Part shown: positions 45,485-55,732 of the stretch, piece after piece
How the letters are laid out: each line of letters begins with the position of its first letter
Position numbering within the stretch: the first letter of the stretch is position 1
Source: Kitasatospora phosalacinea
GTDB taxonomy: Bacteria > Actinomycetota > Actinomycetes > Streptomycetales > Streptomycetaceae
NCBI RefSeq assembly: GCF_030268885.1
Contig: NZ_BSSA01000010.1
Coordinates: 124,001 to 188,000 of the forward strand
DNA: 64,000 nucleotides
Direction of reading: 5' to 3'
Translations under genes and position numbers: made by a program
Notes under the pieces: model-generated
The model's database searches: none
Seen by the model: the letters and a program-made list of their open reading frames with translations, nothing else
Told to the model about the DNA's origin: nothing

Positions 45485-46174
45485 TCAGCCGGAGAGCAGG
45501 CCGGTGAAGAGTGCGCCGATCACCAGCAGGAAGCTCGTCGTGCCGAGGGCGGCCAGGGCGAGGAAGGTGGAGCGGCGGGTGAAGAGCGCGGCGCGGCCGG
45601 GGGCGTGCCGGAGGGTCAGCAGGCGGCCGCTGCGGTACCCGCCGACGGTCAGGATGGCCAGCGCGATGCCGCCGAAGAACGTGCCGGCACCGAGCCAGGT
45701 CCTGAGGTCGGGCCAGCAGGTGCCGCCGTCCTCGCAGCGCACCGCCACCACCTCGCCCGGGCTCCGGTGCCCGACGCCGCGCAGCCGCCAGTGCTCCGCC
45801 GCGGCACCGGCCGGGGCGTCGGCGCTCCGGCCGTAGCAGTCGATCTGCTCGTGCGGCACCCGCCCCCTCACGGTGGACCTCGTGCAGGAGGAGACGGTCA
45901 CCCGCACCTCCGGGCGGCGGCCCGCCTCCGCCAGGTCGAGGAGGGAGGACGTCGAGTAGCAGGCGGCGGCGAGGCCCGCGGCCACCGTGGCCAGGGCGAT
46001 GCCGATGGCGAGCGGCGTTGGCTCGGGCACGTCCCGGGTCAGCCGCTGGGCCCATCCCCAGTGCGCCTGCGGCGGCCCGGACGGCGGCCCGGATGGCGGG
46101 CGCGGGGCGGGTGGCACGGGCGGCGTCGGGGCGGTGCCGGTCCCGGCCCGTCCCGGGTGGTGGCGTCCGGGCAT
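45485..46174 (-). CDS. Membrane protein with Cys-containing extracellular loop
   Basis: 229 residues from ATG 46174 behind GAGGAGAGTGAGGG. A Pro-rich cytoplasmic N terminus, a helix (PLAIGIALATVAAGLAAACY), a loop of about 90 residues with four Cys in two pairs (SSCTRSTV, QIDCYG, RCEDGGTCWPD) and two further helices. I do not recognise the family. The next gene upstream encodes a protein of the same design, so the two are likely old paralogues. Confidence 0.72.
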   Translation of the reverse strand: MPGRHHPGRAGTGTAPTPPVPPAPRPPSGPPSGPPQAHWGWAQRLTRDVPEPTPLAIGIALATVAAGLAAACYSTSSLLDLAEAGRRPEVRVTVSSCTRSTVRGRVPHEQIDCYGRSADAPAGAAAEHWRLRGVGHRSPGEVVAVRCEDGGTCWPDLRTWLGAGTFFGGIALAILTVGGYRSGRLLTLRHAPGRAALFTRRSTFLALAALGTTSFLLVIGALFTGLLSG

Positions 46175-46248
46175 CGCGTCCCTCACTCTCCTCGCGGCGG
46201 TGGTGCGCGGGGCTGCTCCCGGGCCGCGCCCCGGTGGGTGGTGCGGCG

Positions 46249-46902
46249 TCAGGTCAGCATGTACAGCAGGGAACCGGCGGCGGCGAGGACCAGGGTCGCG
46301 GCGGCCGCCGCCGCACCGGCGCGCACGGTCCGGGGGCGGCGCAGGGCCGCGGCGCGGGACGGGGCGAAGGCCCCGAGCAGGGTGGTGGTCAGACCGGTCA
46401 GCGCCGCGCCGGTCAGCAGCAGGCCGCCGAGGCCGGCGACCAGCGTCAGCACGTGGTCGCCGACCCCGAGCCGGGTGCAGGAGCCGTCCGCGGTGCAGCG
46501 GACGTCCGCGACGGTGCCCGCCCGGTAGTCGAGCGGCGCGCCGTCGTACCGCCACGGCCCGGGGGTGACGTCGGTGCCGCCCGGGTCACCGGTGCCCCGG
46601 CAGTGGTTGGACAGGCTCCGGGACTCGCCGGTGGTGCGGCAGTCGGTGACCGTCATCCGCAGCTCGGGCAGCCGGTGCTCGGCCCGGACCTCGGCCATCG
46701 CGGCGCCGCTGCCGATCAGCACACCCACCCCGAGGGCGAGCCCGGCCAGCGCGAGCAGTGCTCCCAGCAGGGCCGCGAGTGCGGGCGGCAGTCGGCGCCC
46801 CGTCGGGCGGCGGGCCGCGCCGCGCCGGGGCGTCGCCCCGGTCTTGGTCCGGTCGGGCCCGTGCGTGCGCCGCTCCCGGCTCCCCCCGGACCTCCCGGAC
46901 AT
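46249..46902 (-). CDS. Membrane protein, similar design to its neighbour
   Basis: 217 residues from ATG 46902 with GGGAAGGGCGGGG upstream. A basic N terminus (TPRRGAARRPTGRR), one helix, a loop with TVTDCRTTGESR, NHCRGTGDP and VRCTADGSCTRLG, then two helices. The spacing of the four loop Cys matches the downstream protein although overall identity is low. Function unknown; the paired Cys suggest disulfides outside the membrane. Confidence 0.72.
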   Translation of the reverse strand: MSGRSGGSRERRTHGPDRTKTGATPRRGAARRPTGRRLPPALAALLGALLALAGLALGVGVLIGSGAAMAEVRAEHRLPELRMTVTDCRTTGESRSLSNHCRGTGDPGGTDVTPGPWRYDGAPLDYRAGTVADVRCTADGSCTRLGVGDHVLTLVAGLGGLLLTGAALTGLTTTLLGAFAPSRAAALRRPRTVRAGAAAAAATLVLAAAGSLLYMLT

Positions 46903-47183
46903 GGCGACCCCGCCCTTCCCCGTGCGCGTCCGCCGGTCACGGCGTGACGGCACAACCTACCGCCCCCGGGACCTGGGGGAACAGCCCGGGGCGGGAGCGG
47001 GGGAGCGGGGGAGCGGACGGGGCGTCAGGCGGACGGGCGGCGGCCCCGGCACCGACCGGCGGCGCGGGGCGGCAGCGGTCGGCCCGCGTCCGGGGCACGA
47101 GCGCCTGCGGGACGGCCGGACCGGGGGTGCGGCGAGGAGCTGGCCGCCGGGCGCGGTGCGGCCGCTGGGCGGACGGCCTTCCG

Positions 47184-47225
47184 CGCGACGGGCCCGGACC
47201 GCGGGTGCCGTCCGGGCCCGTCGCG
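47184..47225 (-). terminator. Terminator of gdhA
   Basis: A perfect 16-bp stem (CGCGACGGGCCCGGAC and complement) with a 10-base loop lies 11 bp after the gdhA stop. The remainder of 46903-47183 shows only GC-rich sequence with no gene. Confidence 0.88.
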
Positions 47226-47235
47226 GGACGGACCG

Positions 47236-48819
<1,584 letters not shown>

Positions 48820-48944
48820 TTATTTCGGTCACCCGGCAGGTAAAGGACGGGTCATCGGCGGCCCATTTTTCGGCTTTGCGATCCAAACTCGGTGAACGGT
48901 GTGAGTTTGCTGCGAATTTCGGGCGTGTCCCGGGACGGGGAGGG

Positions 48945-50651
<1,707 letters not shown>

Positions 50652-50736
50652 GCGTCACCTTCACGGGAGCGCGCGAGGGAGGTCGCGCTGACAGGCACAG
50701 GTCCGCAGGGCCTGACGTCGTGTCAGTTCCTCGGAG

Positions 50737-50755
50737 ATACCTAGATGTTAGGTAT
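50737..50755. promoter_or_regulatory. Operator-like inverted repeat upstream of the PadR gene
   Basis: ATACCTA-GATGT-TAGGTAT is a perfect 7-bp-arm dyad in an AT-richer patch. PadR-type regulators bind ATAC/GTAT-containing dyads, and a PadR gene starts 200 bp to the right while the alpha-glucosidase gene diverges to the left. Autoregulation by PadR is the simplest idea. Confidence 0.6.
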
Positions 50756-50791
50756 AGGCCAAAGGGCATGTCCAGGAGACAGGAGGTGAAG

Positions 50792-50866
50792 ATGTCACCT
50801 GCTGAGCCTTCGAGTGCCACCAGTTGGGGCGAATCAGGGCGAATAAGGGGGCGCACAACGGGGTAG
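50792..50866 (+). CDS. 24-codon reading frame before padR (possible leader peptide)
   Basis: ATG 50792 follows AGGAGGTGAAG, one of the strongest ribosome sites in the window, and opens a 24-residue frame (MSPAEPSSATSWGESGRIRG...) ending in TAG, 91 bases before the PadR start. No family is recognisable. It may be a leader peptide or a small protein. Confidence 0.35.
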   Translation: MSPAEPSSATSWGESGRIRGRTTG

Positions 50867-50957
50867 AGCAAAGCCAAGGAGAGCCGCCCGGCGTACGACC
50901 GACGAAGTTCGGCCGCACGGCGCACTCCCCCCACTCACCTCGAAGGGAGGCGACCGA

Positions 50958-51461
50958 GTGCGGCTTCCGCTCCTCGCGCTGCTTGCCACGGGCCCCGCAC
51001 ACGGCTACCAGCTCCGGCGCGCCCTGGAGTCCACGTTCGGCCCGGCCTACGCGCGCACCAACGACGGCCAGGTGTACGTCACGCTCGGCCGACTGGAGAA
51101 GTCCGGCCTGATCGAGGGGCAGGACGTCGCCCAGGACGGCCGCCCGGCCAAGCGCGTCTTCGCCCTCACCGAGGACGGCCGGCGTGCGCTCGCCGACTGG
51201 TTCGCCCGGCCCTCCGACGGCGGCAAGGTCCGCGAGGAGTTCTTCCTCAAGCTCGTCCTCGCCCCGCGCACCCGCCTCGCCGACCCGCGCACCCTGATCG
51301 ACCTCCAGCGCTCCCACTGCCTCGCCACCATCCGCGGCCTGCACGCCACCGCCGACCGGGCCGCCGACCACGGCGTCTCCCGCCTCCTGATCGAGGGCGA
51401 GGTCCTGCACCTGCAGGCCGAACTCGACTGGCTGGAGCGCTGTCAGCAGGAGTTCACCTGA
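50958..51461 (+). CDS. PadR-family transcriptional regulator
   Basis: 167 residues from GTG 50958 with GAAGGGAGG upstream. The winged helix is plain (LLALLATGPAHGYQLRRAL, GQVYVTLGRLEKSGLI) and a coiled C-terminal domain for dimerisation follows, ending ELDWLERCQQEF. Such proteins usually repress a nearby transporter; the MFS gene convergent with it (overlapping by 19 bp) is the obvious target, though it lies on the opposite strand and would need its own operator. Confidence 0.92.
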   Translation: MRLPLLALLATGPAHGYQLRRALESTFGPAYARTNDGQVYVTLGRLEKSGLIEGQDVAQDGRPAKRVFALTEDGRRALADWFARPSDGGKVREEFFLKLVLAPRTRLADPRTLIDLQRSHCLATIRGLHATADRAADHGVSRLLIEGEVLHLQAELDWLERCQQEFT

Positions 51462-52747
51462 GGGTCGGCGCCCCCGGCGTCCCCCGCACTGCCCGTGCTG
51501 CCCGCGCTCCCCGTGTCCGCGGCGGCCGCGGCGCCGCGGCGCAGCTGAGGCGTCGAGGCGGCCACCGCGCCGACCGCCGCCAGGCAGAGCAGACCGCCGC
51601 CGACCAGCGCGGCCGCGGCCCCGCCCCAGGCCGCGACGAGACCCGCGCGCAGGTTGCCGAGCTGCGGCCCGGCCTGGCCGACGACGGTCTCCGCCGCCGT
51701 CACCCGGCCGAGCATCGCGTCCGGGGTGCAGGTCTGCACGATCGTGGTGCGGGCGAGGACGGCCAGCGCGTCCGCCCCGCCGGCCACGGCCAGCAGGAGC
51801 AGGCCCGACCAGGCCCGGTCCGTCAGGCCGAACGCGGCCAGCGAGCCGCCCCAGACCGACGAGGCGGCCAGCATCACCGGGCCCGGGCGGCCGAACCTGG
51901 TCACCGGCCCGGAGAGCGCCGTCGCGACCACCCCGCCCACCGCCAGCGCGGACAGGAACAGCCCGAGGGTGCGCGGGTTCCCGTCGAAGCGCTCGGTGTT
52001 CACCAGCGGGAACAGCGACACCGGCATGGACAGCACCGTCGCCGCCAGGTCCGTCAGCAGCGCGCCCCGCACCACCCGGTGGCCCGTCAGGAACCGCAGC
52101 CCGTCCGCCACCCCGCCCAGCCCCGCCCGGGACGCACCGCCCACCGGGGGCAGCGGCGGCAGCCCGAACGCGCACGCGAAGGAGACGCCGAAGCTCGCCG
52201 CGTCCAGCAGGTAGCACACCCCGGCGCCCCACCAGCCGAGCACCACGCCCGCCACCGCCGGGCCCAGCAGCATCATCGCCTGCCCCGAGGCCTGGTTGAG
52301 CGCCACGCCCGCCGCGACCTGGTCCTTCGGCAGCAGGCGCGGGACGAACACCCCCGCCGCCGGGGCGCCCAGCGCGCCGAAGGACGCCTGCACGGCGACC
52401 AGCACCAGCACCGCGGCCACCGGCACGTGCCCGGTGAACCCCTGCACCGCCAGCAGCAGCGAGCAGGTCGCCTGCCCCGCGTTGCCCAGCAGGTAGATCC
52501 GGCGCCGGTCGGCCCGGTCGACCCAGGCCCCCGCGAACAGACCGAACCCGACCATCGGCAGCGCCTGCGCCAGGCCGACCGCCCCGCTCCACACCGGGCT
52601 GCGGGTGCGGTCCCACACCTGGAACATCACGGTCACCACGGTCATGAAGCTGCCCAGGGTCGACACCGTCCGTCCGAACAGCAGCCGCCGGAACAGGCGG
52701 GAGGTCCGCAGCGGCCGGACGTCGATCAGGGCGCGGGCGAGGCTCAC
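51443..52747 (-). CDS. MFS transporter
   Basis: 434 residues from GTG 52747; the ribosome site is weak, so an internal start is possible. Twelve helices with the MFS_3-type block LFGRTVSTLGSFMTVVTVMFQVW and loop GAWVDRADRRRIYLL. The C-terminal tail is Ser/Gly/Asp-rich. Substrate unknown; drug efflux is the usual role of this branch. The 151-bp gap to the next gene is low-complexity G-rich sequence without a clear operator. Confidence 0.86.
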   Translation of the reverse strand: MSLARALIDVRPLRTSRLFRRLLFGRTVSTLGSFMTVVTVMFQVWDRTRSPVWSGAVGLAQALPMVGFGLFAGAWVDRADRRRIYLLGNAGQATCSLLLAVQGFTGHVPVAAVLVLVAVQASFGALGAPAAGVFVPRLLPKDQVAAGVALNQASGQAMMLLGPAVAGVVLGWWGAGVCYLLDAASFGVSFACAFGLPPLPPVGGASRAGLGGVADGLRFLTGHRVVRGALLTDLAATVLSMPVSLFPLVNTERFDGNPRTLGLFLSALAVGGVVATALSGPVTRFGRPGPVMLAASSVWGGSLAAFGLTDRAWSGLLLLAVAGGADALAVLARTTIVQTCTPDAMLGRVTAAETVVGQAGPQLGNLRAGLVAAWGGAAAALVGGGLLCLAAVGAVAASTPQLRRGAAAAADTGSAGSTGSAGDAGGADPQVNSC

Positions 52748-52898
52748 GAGGCACGCACGGGCGGGGGCGCGGGGAGGGCAACGGGCTGGGGCACGCGCAG
52801 GACCCTAGCCCATCCGCCCGGTCGGCCGCGGCGGGACGGTGGCCGGCGCAGGGGCGGTCGGCGCAGGGGCGGTGGCGGGGCGGTCGGCGGCGGGACGG

Positions 52899-53648
52899 TC
52901 AGCGGAGGCCGGACTGCATGCCGATCAGGAGCCAGTCGAGGGCGCGGTGGAAGTCGCGTTCGCGGAGCAGGTGGTCGGGTTCGCGGGGGCGTTCGACGAT
53001 GATGCCGGAGTCGGCGACGCCCGGGAGGTCGCGGACGGCCTCGGTGATCTCCTCGATCAGGTCGTCGGTGCTGCCGTTGGCCTCCGCGGCCTTCTCCGCC
53101 CAGTTGACCTCGGTGGCGGTGAAGCCGTAGGTGTACTGGAAGATCGCCGAGAGGGCGGCCATCGCGTCGGCCTCGGAGAGCGGGGAGGAACGGGCGATCT
53201 CCAGGGCGCGGGCGGAGTAGCGGACCGAGTTCGGCCCGATGTTCAGGTAGTCGCCGTAGATCCGGATCGCCCAGGGGTGCGCCAGCATGGTGGCCCGCCA
53301 GGTCACCGCGAGGGCGCGCAGGCCGTCCTGCCAGTCGGTGCCGTCGCCGACCTCGGGCAGCGCCATCTCGCCGGCCACCACGTCCAGGGCCAGCTCCAGC
53401 AGGTCGTCCTTGTCGGCGACGTACCAGTACAGCGACATCGGCGTGACGTCGAGCCGGGAGGCCAGCGCACGCATCGAGAACTTCGGCTCGCCCAGCTCGT
53501 CCAGCAGCCGGACGGCCGCGGCGACGATCACCTCGCGGTCCAGGCTGCCCGGCCCGCCCTCGCCCGCCCGCGAGGAGCGGCGGCCGCGGGCCGGGCGGGG
53601 GGTGAGCCAGACGCTCTGCTTGACCTGCGAGGCTCGCTTGGTGGCCAC
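52899..53648 (-). CDS. TetR-family transcriptional regulator
   Basis: 249 residues from GTG 53648 with GAAGGAG upstream. The HTH (VIVAAAVRLLDELG, MRALASRLDVTPMSLYWYVADKDDL over two helices) is of the TetR class with a WYVxDK end, followed by a large ligand domain with TATEVNWAEKAAEANG. A basic N-terminal extension of about 35 residues is unusual. It is encoded downstream of, and in the same orientation as, the DHA2 efflux gene and probably binds the long dyad upstream of that gene. Confidence 0.9.
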   Translation of the reverse strand: MATKRASQVKQSVWLTPRPARGRRSSRAGEGGPGSLDREVIVAAAVRLLDELGEPKFSMRALASRLDVTPMSLYWYVADKDDLLELALDVVAGEMALPEVGDGTDWQDGLRALAVTWRATMLAHPWAIRIYGDYLNIGPNSVRYSARALEIARSSPLSEADAMAALSAIFQYTYGFTATEVNWAEKAAEANGSTDDLIEEITEAVRDLPGVADSGIIVERPREPDHLLRERDFHRALDWLLIGMQSGLR

Positions 53649-53726
53649 GGTGCTCCTTCGCTTCTACGGGGTGTCACCACCGTACGGCCTGCGGCGGAGG
53701 GGGCGCGGGGCGGAGGGGCGGAGCGG

Positions 53727-55271
53727 TCAGCGGGCGGTGGGGACGGGCTCCGCGGCGGGGTCGGGCGAGGGGGCGCCGGTGGCGGGGCGGTCGGCCCGGT
53801 GCAGCAGGGCCGCGGAGAGCAGGCCGCCGAGCAGGACGGCCGCGGCGCCGATCAGTTGGCTGGACGTCAGGCCGTGGGCGAAGGCGTCGTGCACCGCCTG
53901 TCGGGCGGTGTCGCCCGGGGCGGCGGCCAGCGCCTCGGGCAGCGACTTCGCCGCCGAGGTCGGGACCTCCGGCGGGAGGCCCGCCGCGAAGCGGGAGCCG
54001 AGGACCGCACCGAGGACCGCGACGCCCAGGCCACCGCCGAACTCCGTGACCGTGCCCTGCACGCCCGCGCCGGCCCCGGCCCGCTCCGGCGGGATCGCGC
54101 CCATCACGGCCGCGGCCATCGCCGGGTTGGCCACCGCGATGCCGCAGCCCATCAGCAGCAGGCCCGCCAGCAGCCCCGGGTACCCGTGGCCGGAGCCCAG
54201 CGCGGCGAGCAGCGCCAGACCACCGGCCAGCAGCCCCATGCCGATCGCCACGGCACCGGCGAAGCCGATCTTCGGCAGCAGCCGGGCGCCGACGCCCGAC
54301 AGGTTGAGCAGCACGATCACCAGCGCCAGCGGCGACATCCGCAGGCCCGCCTCCAACGGCCGGTAGCCGAGCACCAGTTGCAGGTACTGGGTGAGCAGGA
54401 ACAGCGAGCCCGCCATGCCGAACGCGACCAGGACGCCGCCCGCCACCGCGCCGTTGAAGCGCCGGTTCCGGAAGAAGGCCAGGTCCAGCATCGGGGCGGG
54501 GGTGTGCGCCTCCCAGGCGACGAAGCCCGCCAGTGCGGCCAGGCCGACCGCCCCCGACAGCAGCACCGGGCCGGAACCCCAGCCGTGCACCGGACCGGAG
54601 ATGATCGCGTACACCAGGCCGACCATGCCGACCGTCGACAGCACCGCACCCGGGACGTCCGGACGGCGGCCCGAAGGGTCCTTGCTCTCGGGGAGCAGGC
54701 GGGCGACCGCGACCAGGCCGAGCAGCGCCACCGGGATGTTGACCAGGAAGATCGAGCCCCACCAGAAGTGCGCCAGCAGCACGCCGCCGAGCAGCGGGCC
54801 GCCCGCGAAGCCGAGCGAGCTGACGGCGCCCCAGACGCCGATCGCCTTCGGCACCTCGGCGCCCTGGAACACCTGCATCACCACCGCCAGCGTGGTGGTC
54901 ATCAGCAGCGCGCCGCCGATGCCCATCCCGGCCCGGGCGGCGATCAACTGGCCCGAGGACTGGGCGAGCGCCGCGGCCGTCGAACCGGCGCCGAACAGCG
55001 CCAGGCCGGTCAGCAGCGCACGCTTGCGCCCGTAGCGGTCGGACAGGCTGCCCGCCGTCAGCAGCAGGCCGGACTGGACCAGCGCGTACGCGTTGATCAT
55101 CCACTGGACGTCGGCCGTGCCCGCGCCCAGGTCCTCCGTCAGGGAGGGGATGGCCACGTTGAGCACGGTGTTGTCGAGCAGCACCACCAGCGTGGCCAGG
55201 CAGACCACCGCCAGGATGGCCCACCGCCGCGGGTGCGGGGCGACGGGCGAGGGGACGGAGGCTTGGGACAA
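53727..55271 (-). CDS. DHA2-family MFS efflux transporter (TTG start)
   Basis: 514 residues from TTG 55271 (LSQASVPSP...), with GGAG four bases upstream; no ATG or GTG lies nearby in a suitable place. Fourteen helices, LVVLLDNTVLNVAIPSL, GSLSDRYGRKRALL, and GGPLLGGVLLAHFWWGS identify the EmrB/QacA group. It lies 40 bp from a very strong palindromic operator and 78 bp upstream of the TetR gene. Substrate unknown. Confidence 0.9.
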   Translation of the reverse strand: MSQASVPSPVAPHPRRWAILAVVCLATLVVLLDNTVLNVAIPSLTEDLGAGTADVQWMINAYALVQSGLLLTAGSLSDRYGRKRALLTGLALFGAGSTAAALAQSSGQLIAARAGMGIGGALLMTTTLAVVMQVFQGAEVPKAIGVWGAVSSLGFAGGPLLGGVLLAHFWWGSIFLVNIPVALLGLVAVARLLPESKDPSGRRPDVPGAVLSTVGMVGLVYAIISGPVHGWGSGPVLLSGAVGLAALAGFVAWEAHTPAPMLDLAFFRNRRFNGAVAGGVLVAFGMAGSLFLLTQYLQLVLGYRPLEAGLRMSPLALVIVLLNLSGVGARLLPKIGFAGAVAIGMGLLAGGLALLAALGSGHGYPGLLAGLLLMGCGIAVANPAMAAAVMGAIPPERAGAGAGVQGTVTEFGGGLGVAVLGAVLGSRFAAGLPPEVPTSAAKSLPEALAAAPGDTARQAVHDAFAHGLTSSQLIGAAAVLLGGLLSAALLHRADRPATGAPSPDPAAEPVPTAR

Positions 55272-55310
55272 GGGGACTCCAGGGGAAGGTCGGGGCGGCC
55301 GGGCGACCGC

Positions 55311-55352
55311 TCGTTGTACACCGTAGAGGAGTTCTTCTACGGTGTACAACGA
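55311..55352. promoter_or_regulatory. Long TetR-type operator with perfect 17-bp arms
   Basis: TCGTTGTACACCGTAGA and its exact complement flank an 8-base spacer, making a 42-bp palindrome 40 bp before the TTG start of the efflux gene. The TTGTACAC core and the arm length suggest binding of two TetR dimers. The neighbouring TetR protein is the likely ligand. Confidence 0.8.
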
Positions 55353-55402
55353 ATTTCCCGGGGAACCTCCGGACGCTTCCCCGAGGCGTCCCGGGTGCTC
55401 CG

Positions 55403-55560
55403 TCAGGCGGTCATGCCGCCGTCGACCGTGAGGCGGGCGTCGGTGGATGCCCGCGCCCGCCCGGGAGGCCGGCAGCGGCACCGCCGCGGCCACCTCGGCC
55501 GGGCGGGTGGCCGAGCGCGTCCGCGTACCACCCCCTGGGCACCGAGACGATCTCGTCCCG
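55403..55560 (-). pseudogene. Remnant of a short-chain dehydrogenase gene (3' end)
   Basis: Minus strand: the last residues ARLTVDGGMTA then stop (55403-55405) are a textbook SDR C terminus. Upstream, the typical block RPAEVAAAVPLPAS is found in another frame, so a frameshift separates the two. Nothing before about 55560 looks like an SDR body. This is a truncated, frameshifted relic. It lies directly upstream of the long operator, so it may once have been part of that regulated unit. Confidence 0.55.
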
Positions 55561-55732
55561 CTCGGGGGCCGGGGTGGGAGCGGTGCGGCGGGAGGCGGGA
55601 AAGGGCGGACCGGTGGTCGGTTCGAGAACCGTTCAGCCGAGCGGGAGAAGCACGTCGACCGGACGGCAGCCGCCAGGCCCGCGCCGCAGGCTCCGCTCGA
55701 CGGGGTCAGGGGTCAGGGGTCGGGGCCAGGGG

